The notes beneath the pieces are model-generated. The model saw only the letters and a list, made by a program, of their open reading frames with translations. It was not told the DNA's origin and searched no databases. The translations under genes were made by a program, and so were the position numbers. Positions 36,590 through 48,339 of a stretch of 64,000 nucleotides of DNA are shown in pieces; positions within the stretch are counted from its first letter, which is position 1, and every line of letters starts with the position of its first letter. The DNA is taken from contig JANTQA010000012.1 of NCBI GenBank assembly GCA_027625915.1, positions 4,300,501-4,364,500 of the forward strand, in the 5' to 3' direction. The DNA comes from Anaeramoeba flamelloides. Taxonomy: Eukaryota > Metamonada > Anaeramoebidae.

Positions 36590-36790
36590 TAATAAAATCG
36601 GTTCCATATTTAAGAAACAAATTTTCAAGAAAAATTAAGTCATAAAAACAATCTCAAATTCAAGAACCTTAATAGAGAATTTTGTTTACACAATTGATTT
36701 TACTAGAATTTGATTTAGGGTATTAATTTGGGATTTTTTTTTTTCACTTATTTTTTGTTCAAATTTTGTGTATTAAAAGTGGAATTTAAT
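36590..36790. mobile_element. Degraded family 4 MITE
   Basis: Keeps GGTTCCATATTTAAG at the left, TCTCAAATTCAAGAACC inside and TTAAAAGTGGAATT at the right, in family 4 order. The termini are eroded. Confidence 0.5.
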
Positions 36791-37399
36791 CAAAAAAAAA
36801 TAGATTATTCTTGCTGTTGATTACTGGAAATTAGAAAAAATGAATTAAATTAAAATTAAAGTGAATGATATCCAGAACAGAAAAAAATAAAAGTGAAAAT
36901 TTTGAGTTAGACAAAACTTTTCTTGAACTCAGATTTCACCCTTATTAATAAAGTTTTTTACAACAAATACAATACCTCGGAGCCTCCAAATTTTGAGATA
37001 ACTATAAAATCATATAACATCTAAGATCAATTCATTTCTCTTTTTTCTTATTCTATGTTAGAGAAAAATTTATCAAAAATTTTTCTGTTCAAAATAATAT
37101 ATAAAAAAAAATCTGCTTAGTAAATGTTCTTGATCAATTAAATTCCAACTTTCAATTAAAATTCAAAACAACTCTTTTTATTGTTTTCTTTTTCTTTTTC
37201 CTGATAGGTTTTCAATTTCAAAATTTGGTGAAACTTTTTTTATCTCCAGAGCATTAATGAATTATTCTATGAAGTTAATTTATTTCTTTTATCAATTTAT
37301 TTTGCCTTTCGTCTTCAGTAAGGATTCCAAATAATAATTGTGCTGAACTTTTTTTTTTATATTGTCTTTTTTTTCTATCACGAATATTAAATAATTTTT

Positions 37400-38190
37400 T
37401 TAAAAAACAATTAAATTTTTGCTAATTTTACCCTTTTTAATAAGTTCAATTCAAATAAACACTATTGGTTAAAAAAGGATCTTTGATCAAAAAATATTTT
37501 TCAAGATATTTTACAATTTAAGTTGGAAAATCCAATTTTCCAGTAATATTTTTTTTCAATTTAAATGTAAAAAAATTGAAAAACTTTTTTGCTTCTAGTT
37601 AAGAGGTTATTAAATTATATTTTAATAGTATTAAAAATATGATGAATATCTTTCAAATCGGTGAATCATTTTTTTTTGACTATTAAGGAATTATTTGGTA
37701 TTTTAAATTGGAAAAAATATTTTTTCTTTGATTTTCGGTTAGGTATTTTTAAATTTTTGAAATATATAGAAAATTTTTTAAAATTTTGGTTTATTCCAAA
37801 AAGTAAAAAAAACCTACGACACTCTCAATATTTATTATCTGTTATTTTTTTTCTGTGTTTGAGTTTTTTAAGATGATAAGAGTGTTTTCATAACTATTAG
37901 TTATTATATCTTTAAAAAAATATCTTAAAGTTGAGTTTAAAGAGAATTCATTGTCACATCCATTTAAAATTTTTTACCCAAAAAAAACACCTTTTTTTTG
38001 AGACTAGAGGTTTTTAAAAAAGTTGGTTATACGAACAACAATAAACACAACAGCTTCAAGAATTTTAGGAACTGAAATGTTGAATATGTATTGAATAAGC
38101 TCAATAAACAAGGATGAAATGATAAGTGAAGTTGTAACTTTGTCTAACTTTTTTTTTTTCAATTTTATTTTTTCATCCTAGTGATAAGTT
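37400..38190 (+). repeat. Dispersed repeat R7, copy 1
   Basis: About 0.8 kb collinear with 50210-51105; the terminal third also appears reversed at 59805-60120. Conserved blocks: GGAAAATCCAATTTTCCAG, TAAAGTTGAGTTTAAAG, ACAACAGCTTCAAGAATTTT, TCAATAAACAAGGATGAAA and a distal TTTTTTCATCCTAGTG. The middle contains the CTACGACACTCT tag of the hairpin family. No terminal repeats were identified. Confidence 0.65.
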
Positions 38191-38319
38191 AATCAAATTG
38201 TATTGAAAATTAAGAAAATCAAAAAATGAAAGATCAAATGTGTAAACTTGAACAAATTTCAATTCCTAAGTTAAAATTTTGATTAAAATATCAAGGAGTT
38301 TACTTTCAAAATTGATTTT

Positions 38320-38565
38320 GATTTAATTTCCCATGGATAAAAATTGGATTTTGTATTGTGATCAAAGAAAAAAATAATAGTCTTTCTTTAAAAGATCTTG
38401 AGTTTTATGCTCTTGTTCCAGAGTTTGAATGATCACTGTATTTTACGATACCCAAGTTCACCAATTGAGTTTTGTTATTCCGAAAAATAAAGAGAAACAT
38501 GGAAAAATAAGATCATTACAGTTTTTAATTGGCAAAAACATTTTGTACCAAAATGGAAAGTAAAA
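38320..38565 (+). pseudogene. Coding-like patch, unidentified
   Basis: Successive plus-strand frames give protein-like strings: WIKIGFCIVIKEKNNSL, SLKDLEFYALVPEFE, then ITVFYDTQVHQLSFVIPKNK and GKIRSLQFLIGKNILYQNGK with a TAA. Base composition is less AT-rich than the flanks. I cannot build a gene with start and splice sites and do not recognise the family. Likely a decayed gene piece. Confidence 0.25.
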
Positions 38566-39201
38566 TCAATTTAAAGAAGAATCAAATTAACTTCAAATAA
38601 TAATTCATTAAATTATTACGACTCAAATAAACAAATACAAATATGTCTACTATTTTAATCAAAATATGAGAAGCTTTTTTGGGTTATCTCAAAAACAGTT
38701 AATTTTCAGACAAATTTTGAATATTTGATTAACCAAAGAAAAGCCCAGTACCAAAAAGATAGTATCAGAAAAACTGTTTTTGTGTTTAATCCTCCATTTT
38801 GTCTTAAAACATTTTCTGTTTTCTTTTATTAATTGATCTTACTTTTCCATTTTCAGGTTTCTGTGATTCTATTAAGGTTTCCAATTTATAATCTTGTTGA
38901 AATTGTTTTTTTCAAATGATGTTAAACAAAAAGAAATGAAAATTTATAACTGATAAATTCAAATATCAATTTGATTATTACAACACTTCAACTATATCAA
39001 AAAAAAAAAATTCTTTGAAACACAATTTTGAAACTAACCCTCATTTCTAAAACAATAATAATTCTAATTTGACCGTAAATACAAACTGAAAATTTCAGTA
39101 ATATTGCAATTTGGAAAAACAACCTTTATTATTTTCAAAAATTTAACCATTTTTCAAAACACTGGTTAATAGGTGTATGGTATCAATAAATTCGATAATT
39201 A

Positions 39202-39435
39202 CTGATAAATTGCAATAAATGATTGGAAATTTTTTACTTGATTTTCCTTTTTTGAATTATTATGCTCAAGTTCTGAATAAAGCGTTTTATGAAGTCAAGC
39301 GTGAGGAAACTCTCTAAAATTGGTTGTTCTTGAAAACATTCTTTTTTAGGGATTGTTTGATAAGAAAGAGGTTAAAGATTTATAAAAATGGAAATTGAAA
39401 TAAAAATTTTTTTGAGATTTATTCGAATTTATCAG
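39202..39435. mobile_element. MITE with CTGATA...TTATCAG ends, copy 2
   Basis: Ends CTGATAAATTG and GAATTTATCAG with TA at 39200-39201 and 39436-39437; 234 bp, collinear with 18469-18700. A third left end (TACTGATAAATTC) lies near 63954 and runs off the window. Confidence 0.75.
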
Positions 39436-39557
39436 TAACATACTTTTAGAAAATTTTTACACAATTATTGAAAATAATGATTGTAACGAGATTTTAAAGT
39501 TTGATACCTTTTTTTCAAAGAGAAATATATTAACATTTATAAAAAAATTATCTATTA

Positions 39558-39780
39558 CTGTTAATTGTAAAATAAATCGGACAAAATTTTCATTCATCGT
39601 TCCAAAAAAAATCTTTGAAATAATCTTTGAAAATCGAATTATTTTTCAACCATATAACGTGTTTAACGTGGTTAGAGGATCGGGACTATCAAAATTCTGT
39701 ATTCAAAGGATTTTTGAAATCATAATTTAATTTTGGAAAGATAAATGAAAATTTTGTCCGATTTATTTTTCAATTAATAG
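39558..39780. mobile_element. 223-bp MITE with CTGTTAATTG ends
   Basis: TIRs of about 45 bp (CTGTTAATTGTAAAATAAAT, then CGGACAAAATTTTCATT), flanked by TA at 39556-39557 and 39781-39782. The first six bases match those of the 31455-31707 MITE, but the rest differs. Confidence 0.8.
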
Positions 39781-40132
39781 TAACATTGAATCTTTGGCAT
39801 TTTGGAAATAATAGTTCTGACTGTTTTGATTTATTTTGAATTTTTAATGAGCAATAATCCAAATTTTGACAAAAAAGGTTTCATTTTTTTAATTTATAGT
39901 TTTTTTTTTCTTCTTTTGTTTTGTGCTTCCCTTTTTGTTATTTTTTAAAAAAAAAAACAAAAAATTTTTATTGAAAACTTTTACTGTGTGAAATCTTCAA
40001 TAACCAAACCAATTTCAGAAAACTTTCAAATCCTTTTTAACTGGAAATTACATTAAAGAACTGTTCCAAGATTCTCTTTTTTGTAAATTCACCATTAAAA
40101 CAAAAACCAACTAAATAAAAACAAATAAAAGC

Positions 40133-41728
40133 ATGTTTAAAAATTTAATCTTTGTTTTATCAACTGATCTACTAGATCAAACTGATTTCGTTGCATCGGA
40201 AGGAGGAACTGTTAGGGCACGCTTATCAAAAAACACGGATTATTTTATCGTCACTTTGAAGTCTGCAGAGGAATTGCTCCCGAGGATCGAAGTAGCAAAA
40301 AAAAATGGAAGTCGTGTGTGTGTGGGAGGCTTTTTAGAGGAATGTAAAAAAAAAATGAAATTGGTTGATTACAACAAATATGAAATTGAAATTGTCCAAT
40401 CCGATTCAGGCTCAAACGAGGAACAAAAAGAAAAAAAAAATACAGATTTTGGATCAGTTTCAGATTCGGATCTTGTAACGGATTCTGTCTCTGATTCAGA
40501 TATTTCACCAAAAATGAATAAATATGAAAAAGAGAAATTAAGACAAAAAAGAAAATTCCAAGAAAAAGAAAAAGAAAAAGAAAAAGAAAAGAAAAGGGAA
40601 AGGGAAAGAAGATCAAAGAAGAATGAGCAAAACAAAAAAAAAAAAGAATTAGAAAATGAATTTCATCATCGAAAGGACAAGAACAGAAAAAGAAATCGCC
40701 AAATAGACAAAGAAATAAAAAAGGAAAAAGAAAAAGAGAAATACGTGAAGGAGAAAAGAAGAAGAAGCCATGACCATTCAAAAAGGCATCATAAGGAAAG
40801 AGGAAAAGAGAGAAGTAAAGAAAAAGAAAAAGGAAAAAGAAACAACAAAGGAAGAGGGAGAGGAGGAGAAGAAGAAAGGAAAAGGAAACGGTACTTGGAA
40901 ACAGATTCGGATTCCATGACAGATAGCGAAACAGACGGGGAAAGCGAAAAAGGCCAAGATCTGGATGAAAAAAGTGATTCTGAGAGCAACGAACATTCAA
41001 GATCGAAAAACCGCCATTCAAAATCACATTCCCACCACCGTTCGCATTCCAGATCTCTTTCTCGCCACCACCCAAGATCACGTTCCCATTCTAAAAGAAG
41101 ATCAAGTGGCAGTAAGAGATCGAGCACCAGTAGAAGGAGAAGCAGTAGAGGCAGTAAAAGCAGGAGGAAACCCGGAAACGATAAAAGCCGAACGAGTAAT
41201 GTTTCCAATCCGAAAAAGGTGGTTAATGACCTTTCTCCTACAATTATCGATCCAGATTTAATCATTGCAAACTCAACAATAAATGTTGGTGGGCGTCGGC
41301 AAAGTGGTAGATTGGAAAATCGAGTGCCTTTAATAAACGTAAAATTGGAAAGCGAAAGCGACAACGAAAATGTGACAAAGAACGAAACAATCATTGATCA
41401 AAACGCAGTACCAAAGCCAAATGAAAAAGAAAAAAGTGAAAGCGACTTCCAGCCAGATAATATTTATTCAGAAGATAGCTATAGTGATTATTCAGATCTA
41501 GAGATAGTATCTTCAGAAAATAATTCCAAGGGATCTGATTTGGAACCAAGGAAAAGAAGAAGATCTAGCAGACACCGAAAAAAATCACATCAAAGAAGAA
41601 ATCATCACCACCACAAAAATCCTCGAAGACACCACAGACAACACAGACACAAAAGAAGTCACCATCAAAGTAAAAAACATAAACATAATCAACGCAGAAG
41701 ACCAAGCAATAAAGAAAACAAAAATTAA
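40133..41728 (+). CDS. BRCT-domain protein with long charged and Arg/Ser-rich tail
   Basis: Single-exon 531-aa protein from the ATG at 40133. Residues 1 to about 85 fit one BRCT domain: FKNLIFVLSTDLL, then VASEGGTVRARLSKNTDY with the paired Gly of the second strand, and RVCVGGFLEECKKK in the final helix, although the usual Trp is replaced by Gly-Phe. BRCT domains bind phosphopeptides or DNA ends. The rest is low complexity: a Lys/Glu block, SDSD acidic patches, an RS-rich block (about 290-345) and a His/Arg-rich C-terminus. The tail suggests a nuclear protein, perhaps in chromatin, DNA repair or RNA processing; no closer family is recognised. Strong codon bias in the K/E blocks makes long antisense open frames here, which are artefacts. 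Confidence 0.8.
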   Translation: MFKNLIFVLSTDLLDQTDFVASEGGTVRARLSKNTDYFIVTLKSAEELLPRIEVAKKNGSRVCVGGFLEECKKKMKLVDYNKYEIEIVQSDSGSNEEQKEKKNTDFGSVSDSDLVTDSVSDSDISPKMNKYEKEKLRQKRKFQEKEKEKEKEKKRERERRSKKNEQNKKKKELENEFHHRKDKNRKRNRQIDKEIKKEKEKEKYVKEKRRRSHDHSKRHHKERGKERSKEKEKGKRNNKGRGRGGEEERKRKRYLETDSDSMTDSETDGESEKGQDLDEKSDSESNEHSRSKNRHSKSHSHHRSHSRSLSRHHPRSRSHSKRRSSGSKRSSTSRRRSSRGSKSRRKPGNDKSRTSNVSNPKKVVNDLSPTIIDPDLIIANSTINVGGRRQSGRLENRVPLINVKLESESDNENVTKNETIIDQNAVPKPNEKEKSESDFQPDNIYSEDSYSDYSDLEIVSSENNSKGSDLEPRKRRRSSRHRKKSHQRRNHHHHKNPRRHHRQHRHKRSHHQSKKHKHNQRRRPSNKENKN

Positions 41729-44540
41729 TAAACTAGAAAACCAAACCATTTAAATATATATAATCTAAAAAATTTTAATATTTAAACACAAGCCTTTCAA
41801 AAATTGGAGCCGAGAATTAATTATTATTAATTTAATTAAATTTACCATTTTTTTTTTTTTTTATTAATATCTTTTATTATTGTTTCTCTTTTCTTTTTTC
41901 TCTTTTCTCTTATTCTTTTTTATTTTTTTCTTATTCTTTTTTTTTTTTTCTTTCATATTATTTTTTTTTTTTTTCTTATTTTTAGTTTCATTGATTTAAA
42001 CAAAATAATTAGTTTCTCAAAAATATTTCTTTCGAAATAATCAGAAAGAAAAAAAGGAATTCAAAACAATTATTAAAACGAATTACTAAATTTGATTTGA
42101 AAAAAAAAATTCTATTTCATTACTTTTTACTAAAAACAACTAAAATAATTTCTTTTTTTGGATTCAATGGAATCAAATTATTCTTTTTTAATCAATAATT
42201 AATCCCAATTATTTCTCATTTAAATTGGCTTTTTAATAGGATATCACAATTCTCAAAATTTTTTCAATAAAAAATAGAGTTTTAAAAAAATATTTGATTG
42301 ATTTTCATCGTTTACTAAAAAATAAATATTTGAAGTTATTCTTCTTGGGATTTTAGTTTAAAGCACCTTTTTGTCAATTCTCTTGATTTTAAGTTTGTTA
42401 CTTTCGAAAAATTTTTAATATAGCTATTTTTCAAAAAAAATTAACCCACTTTATAATGTTAATGAAAGTGATTCTGTGAGTTTATCCTGTATTCTTTTTA
42501 ATTTTTCTTTAAATTTTTGGCTGAGTAACTTTTTTATAATTGTAACAAATTTTATTTTTTGCTTTTTATTATTTGAGTTTTTTTAATTTATCTTTATCTT
42601 ATCCTTTCACATTAAAAAATTTCTTTTTCATTTCTTCAAATTATTTTTTTCTTCCTATTTCGTTTTTTCAAAGTATTTGTTTTTTACATTTTTATTTTTT
42701 TTTTTCCAAGATCATGTTGGAAAAATAAAATCTTTGAAAAGAGAAATAATATCAAAGAAAATTGATATTATACACTGTATTTAAATATGAATTTAATGAT
42801 TATAAACAAATATTGTATTAAAACCTTTTCAGAGAAAGTTCAATAATAAAAATCCATAACACTCTTTTCAAAAAATCTGAATTACCCCCCCCTTTTTTTT
42901 TGTGGTTATTGTTATTAATTTTGAAAATATCAGGTTTTTATATATTTTGAATTATTTTAAAGTATATTATTTATCAGATTTAATTATTAGTCGTTCTTGA
43001 ATATTAAAGAATATATCACAGGTATTACATTTTTTCGTTTCAAAAACGTGAAAGCTGAATAAAAACGCGTTTTTTCGCTTTTTTTGCAAGTTTTTTCGTT
43101 TCTTTCGTTGTTTTCGTTTTTTGTTTTTTGAAAAAGTCCTCAAATTCTTTTGAAATCTCACATTTAGTTTCTGTGATAGGGAAAACACAAACGAAAAAAC
43201 TTAAAAACAAAGAAAAAAAAAACCAATTTAACACATGTAGTGTGTAATGGCCTTAAAAGTGTTTCAAAAAAGGGGAATTCGTTATTTCCCATTTAAGTGG
43301 GAGTTTTTGGTTTTAAAAACCATGAATATGGTTGGATTTTAGATTTTTAAAAAGTCAAAAACATGCAAAGTGGATTTCAGTATGAAAATCTTCAAAATTG
43401 TAGTCACTCTTTAAACACTGAGAAAAACCATTATTTTTTTGAACAAAAATTACTATTTGAGTTGAAAATTAGTTCAAAAATTCATTATTTTATTAATCAA
43501 AAAGCTTATTAGAATCTTTTATCAATTGCCAGATTCCAATATTATTTTTTTTATTGATCACAAAAAATATTAAAAATTATTATCATAAAAAAATTTTTTT
43601 CTACCATTTCAAATATGGAAAATGTGATCAGTAATTTTTTTATCATATGACTTCCCCTTTAACTTATTAACTAGACAATAATATTTTTTTTGAGACTATA
43701 AAACCAGTTTTACCCTTATTTTTTACATAAACCTTCTTGTATTTATTGTTTTTAAAAATTTATTTCCTTAGAATCCTTCATTATGTTTTATTTTAAAATT
43801 AATTTCATTTTTTATAATTTACTTGTTTACAAAATTGTTTTCAAACATTTTCAATTCTTACTTTTTTATCCAAAAGTACTATTTCACCATTTTAAAAAAC
43901 TATTTATGAGTTAAATGATGATAAAAATTCGAAGAATGTGGTAGTATAAGTAATAACTCTTTCCACTTTTTAAACTCATTTTAAGAATGATAATAATATT
44001 TCCTTTTTTAATTAACAAATTCTATTCTAATATTTATTTAATTTCACATAATAAATTGTGAATTGATGAACTAATAAAAATAAAATTACAACACTAAACC
44101 CATGTGAAGAAAATGTTTAAATTGAATTATCTTTTTAATTTGATTTAAAATTATTAGTATTTAATTGATTTTTATTTTTTTTTTGTTTATAATTTTTTTT
44201 TTGTGATCGATCATAAAATTTATTTTTTAAAAATATCTCATTACATCAAAATATATTTAATTACATCAGATTTTTTTGATAATTTTTTTTCTGATAACAA
44301 TCCTAAATACATATAGACAATAAATTATTATTTCAATTGTTTCAATTATTTTATTTATTGGTTTTTTTTTTTTTTTCAGTTATGAAGTATTTTTGAGATA
44401 TATTAAAATAAATAAATAAATATTTAATAAACATGAATTTTTGAAAAATTTCTTGAAACTATGTGGACGAAAAGAATCCAATTCCCTCTCTTTTTTTAAA
44501 TACCATGTAAACAAAAATTTCCTACACACACACACATATA

Positions 44541-46029
44541 TCCCTTAGCACCCCGGATTTGTCTAAATTTCATCAAGTGTTTTAAATTGGATTTAAAATG
44601 ATATTAATCTACTAATATATGAATTTTCTTATTTGTCTTTAATCCAGATTTTAATTATAATAAAAAGTCAAAATAGTTCAAAGATAAAGAAATAAAGTTA
44701 TTGATTTTTTTTTTGGAAATTGAAAAAAAAAAAAATAATGGTTCATTTTTACATTTTTTTAAAGATTTTTATTTTTATTTTATTTTTTTAAATCAGAAAT
44801 TTTATTACATTAATAGTAATTCAAAACTCAACACATTAATTTATTAATAATAACCACCAAAAAATTTTGCTAATTTTATGATAAAAAAAATAAATAAAAA
44901 AATAAATTACTTTGAAATTTAATTATTTTTTTTAGTGAAAATTTCAATAAATATCCAATTGAGTGAAAAATGAAATTTATTTCTTTAGGCCAAAATTAAA
45001 TTTTTAATATGATTTATTTTCTAAAACTTTTATTTAAGCAATAGATAATAATTGAAAATCAAAAAAAAAAAAAATGGTAAAATAATTTCAATTTATTAAA
45101 TTGGAATAAAACAAATATAAATTACTTTTTAATCGATAAAATATTTATACCTAAATTTAAAATAAAATAAAAAATAATTCTTAAATATTATTCCAATATA
45201 ATAAATTAATCACCGAAACCAAATTTATTTTATTGCATTTTGTTATTGGTAAAAATTTGAATAATATATTTGCGATATTTGGATTTTTCCTTAATAAATT
45301 AATCCAGATCTTGTTAAATAAGTTTTTATATAAGGTCTCTAATTCAAAAATATTGTTTATTTTATGTCTAGATTTTAAAAAGTCAAAAATTAAAAAATTG
45401 TAAAAAATAAAAAAAAAAATCAATTATTAATCTGACTCGAACTACTGGCCAAATCATTTAAAATTGAAAAAAAATCTTGTTGAAAAAATTGTAAAATTTT
45501 GCAATGAAAAAAAAATTGATTTTTTTTTCTAATTTAATTTATATTTTTTTTTATTTTTAAATAATTTAGAATCTAATATAGATATTGATATTGAATAGTA
45601 ATCAGTAGATAAAACAAATATTCTATGTGATGTTATAATAACTTTTATAATGAATAAATTATTTAATCAAGCATTTTAGGCAATTTTGGGGTGCAAAGGG
45701 CCACCAGAAAAATTTCCAGTAAAGTATGATGTGTTTTAAATGTTAAAACTAAGAGGTTTTTGATGTCTAGACAAACTTTTAAAAAAAAAAAAAAAAATTA
45801 TTTTGACAAAATTTGAAAAAAATAATAAAATCACAATAACCAAAAAAAAAATTCCCAATGTTGAAAATTTTTTTTCAAGTTATTTTTTTATTTTAAACAA
45901 CTATACAATTTTTAATTATAAAATTTTCTTTCTAAGATAATTGTTTATTATTTCTATACCTTATTATCCCTTGATAACATTTCAAATTAAAATTTTTGTA
46001 TGAAATGTTTTTAGGTTATTTGGGGTGCT

Positions 46030-46035
<6 letters not shown>
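44541..46035. mobile_element. 1.5-kb element nested in R10 copy 1
   Basis: Ends TCCCTTAGCACCCC and GGGGTGCTAAGGGA are perfect 14-base inverses, flanked by TA at 44539-44540 and 46036-46037. A third, internal end-like sequence (GGGGTGCAAAGGG) lies at 45688-45700, suggesting a compound or rearranged element. The interior is AT-rich with no recognised gene. Confidence 0.75.
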
Positions 46036-46070
<35 letters not shown>

Positions 46071-46072
<2 letters not shown>

Positions 46073-46145
46073 GAGAAACGATTTTTACGCGTCGCTCACG
46101 CGTGGGCAAACGCGTTTAATGACATCAAAAAAATCGTAATACCTG

Positions 46146-46147
<2 letters not shown>
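46071..46147 (+). repeat. CpG-rich ACGCGT terminal segment, copy 1
   Basis: Right end of R10: CGGAGAAACG, then ACGCGTCGCTCACGCGTG and AACGCGTTT in a window otherwise nearly devoid of CG. Three ACGCGT or ACGCGTT motifs fall within about 40 bp. The same arrangement is at 47752-47826. Probably a subterminal transposase-binding region. Confidence 0.7.

Positions 46148-46150
<3 letters not shown>

Positions 46151-46181
<31 letters not shown>
46151..46181. repeat. (TA)n tract between the R10 copies
   Basis: Pure TA run joining the end of R10 copy 1 to the start of copy 2. Other TA runs at element junctions: 46036-46070, 47829-47839 and 48340-48375. The small open frame reading Ile-Tyr repeats across here is an artefact. 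Confidence 0.85.
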
Positions 46182-46184
<3 letters not shown>

Positions 46185-47826
46185 AGTTCTTACGGTTTTT
46201 CGTTTTAAAACGATGAAAAACTTATAAAATCGCGTTTTTTCGATTTTTTACATGTTTTTTCGTTTCTTTCATTGTTTACGTTTTTTGGTTTTTGAAAAAG
46301 TCCTCGAATTCTTTTGAAATCATACTTTTCGTTTCTGGGATGTGAAAAAACGCAAATGAAAAAACTTAAAAACAATGATAAAAAAACAATTAAAAAACAA
46401 GTAGAGTGTAATTGCTTTAAATGTGTTAGAAAACAGGGTTAATTCATGGATGATTTCATATTTAAGTATGGGTATTGTTTTTAAAAACATGAAAATAGTT
46501 TGATTCTATATTTTATAAAAAACACCAAAATAATATTAAGTAATTTTTCAGTTTTAACTCTTGGAAATTGTAAACTCTTTAAACACTGAGTTAAAAAATT
46601 ATTTTTTTAAAAAATGAATTAGAATTTTAGAAGAAAAACAGTTCAAATTTACACTTTTTTACGATTTTTAATTAGATCAGCTCACCTATTTTTTTTACAT
46701 TTTATTACACCCCCCTATAATATTTTTTGCTTGATCACAAAAAAACATTAAAAATTATTATCATAAAAATTTTTTTTCTTCAATTACTAATTTGGAAAAT
46801 GTGATCAATAATTTTTTTATTCATATTAATTCACCTTCAACTTATGAGCAATAAAATTAAAATAATTTTAAATTTTTTTTGATACTGAAATACAAATTTT
46901 ACAACTATTTTTTTTAGATAATTAATTATTAAATTTCTTATTTCTTAAAAGTTATTTCATTGGGAATACTTTATTATGTTTTGTTCAAAAAAACAATTTC
47001 ATTTTTTATTATTTAATTTTCAGCAAAATTGTTTTCAAACAGTTTATATGTTACTTACTTTGTCCAAATTATGAATTTATTGCATTTAAAAGATATTTAT
47101 TTGTTTAAATGATTGAAAAAAAAATTAAAGTCACTTAACAGAAGTAATAACTCTTTCACCTTTTAAATACTTTAAGAATTAACATATGTTATCTATATTA
47201 AATGTAGATATTCAGTTTTTTTTCTTTACTACAACAAAACAAGGCGAAATTTATAAACCAAAAAAGATAAAAAAAAACACTCGATACATGCGCAGAGAAG
47301 GATAAATTAAAGTACCCGGTAAATTGTATTAAAAATCATTAGTAATTTATATGATTTTTTTTGTACTTTTCTTTTTTTGTTGTGATCGATCATAAAATAT
47401 TATTTTTAAGAAATCTTTGATTCAATGTATTTAAATTTTTATTCAAAAAATTTCCACTAATTTCTTTTTTGGGTTACAGGACTGAATTAAATATACGAAA
47501 TCAATTTTTTCTTCCCATTATTTTAATTATTTATATATTTTATATATGTTTTTTTTTTTTGTTTCAATTGTGAAGGATTTTTGAGCTATTCTAAAAGATA
47601 TGAATATAAATATTTAGTAAACTTAAATTTTCAAAAAAAAAAAATCTTTAATCTCTGATGTCAATATACAATGAATTCACCCTTTTAATTATTATTCAAA
47701 AAAAAAATTTCAAATATATAGATATAGAAATGGAGATATATCTATATATCCGAGAAACAAATTTTACGCGTCGCTCACGCGTGCGCCAACGCGTTTCATT
47801 ACATCAAAAAAATCTTCATACCTGTG
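46182..47826 (+). mobile_element. 1.65-kb TIR element R10, copy 2, uninterrupted
   Basis: Starts CACAGTTCTTACGG and ends CTTCATACCTGTG; 1645 bp. Collinear with copy 1 without the insert, sharing TTTTTGAAAAAGTCCTC, AATTCTTTTGAAATC, AAAAATTATTATCATAAAA and TTGTGATCGATCATAAAAT. No open frame of useful length, so non-autonomous or fully decayed. Confidence 0.75.
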
Positions 47827-47839
47827 ATATATATATATA

Positions 47840-48334
47840 AACTATCATTCAAAATCATTTGCCCATCAAAAATCAAAATTTAAAGAAAAATATTTTTAAT
47901 AATGGAAGTTATCTATTATAATATAAAAATTTAGATTTTAATATTCAGTTCTATACTTGAGAGATATTTATTTTTCCTCTAAAAATAAAAAAAAAAATTT
48001 AAAAAAAATTGGGCCATTTATTTTGAATGAAGCATTACATGAAAATAATTTTTTTTTAAAAATTAATAAAACCCATTTATCGATTCTCCTTCCCTTTGAA
48101 TAACTAAATCTAATCTCTTTGTCATATTTGAAACCAATTTTTCCATTAATTCATCTGTTACTTCTTTCAAATTTTTTCATTTTCATTTTCCATTTTAACA
48201 AAACACTTTTGAAAAAATAAAAAAAGAGAAAAAATGATTTATTTGCAAACTTTTCATTGTGAGAGGAAAAACTTCAAAACTATACAAAAGCAATTCAAAA
48301 TTGAAATATAAGGTGGGCCATTTATTTTGAATTT

Positions 48335-48339
<5 letters not shown>
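47840..48339 (-). mobile_element. Family 2 Tc1/mariner-type element with transposase tail
   Basis: Ends AACTATCATTCAAAATCATT and ATTTATTTTGAATTTTAGTT are inverses, with TA at 47838-47839 and 48340-48341, inside TA microsatellites. The minus strand at 48174-48063 encodes NLKEVTDELMEKLVSNMTKR, then LDLVIQREGESINGFY and a stop. This matches the usual C-terminal end of Tc1-type transposases (a short helix with Lys-Arg, then VI..GG). A further end-like copy (GGGCCATTTATTTTGAATG) is at 48011-48029. Confidence 0.75.

Larger units (their letters stand above)
33067..40132. other. Intergenic region of about 7 kb, repeat-rich
   Basis: Contains a foldback (34279-34868), a TA microsatellite (about 36067-36096), a degraded family 4 MITE (about 36590-36790), repeat R7 copy 1 (about 37400-38190), a coding-like patch (38320-38565) and two TA-flanked MITEs (39202-39435 and 39558-39780). 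An A-run of about 25 lies near 36380. No gene could be supported. Confidence 0.6.
43017..46147 (+). mobile_element. 1.65-kb TIR element R10, copy 1, interrupted
   Basis: Starts CACAGGTATTACATTTTTTC and ends ATCGTAATACCTGTG, so the outer 12 bases are perfect inverses. The left part (43017-44540) matches copy 2 (46182 onward) collinearly for about 1.5 kb. The right end (46071-46147) matches 47752-47826. Between them lies a nested element (44541-46035). Both ends abut TA-rich sequence. Subterminal CGCG motifs occur near both ends. No transposase was recognised. Confidence 0.7.

Noticed and set aside
40251-41394. Several long open frames antisense to the BRCT gene (up to 276 codons).
   Set aside because: They mirror the K/E/R/S-rich coding strand, giving Phe/Leu/Ser-rich translations; the BRCT domain supports the plus strand.
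46025-46216. Open frame reading Ile-Tyr repeats.
   Set aside because: It is the TA microsatellite plus transposon end sequence, not a protein.
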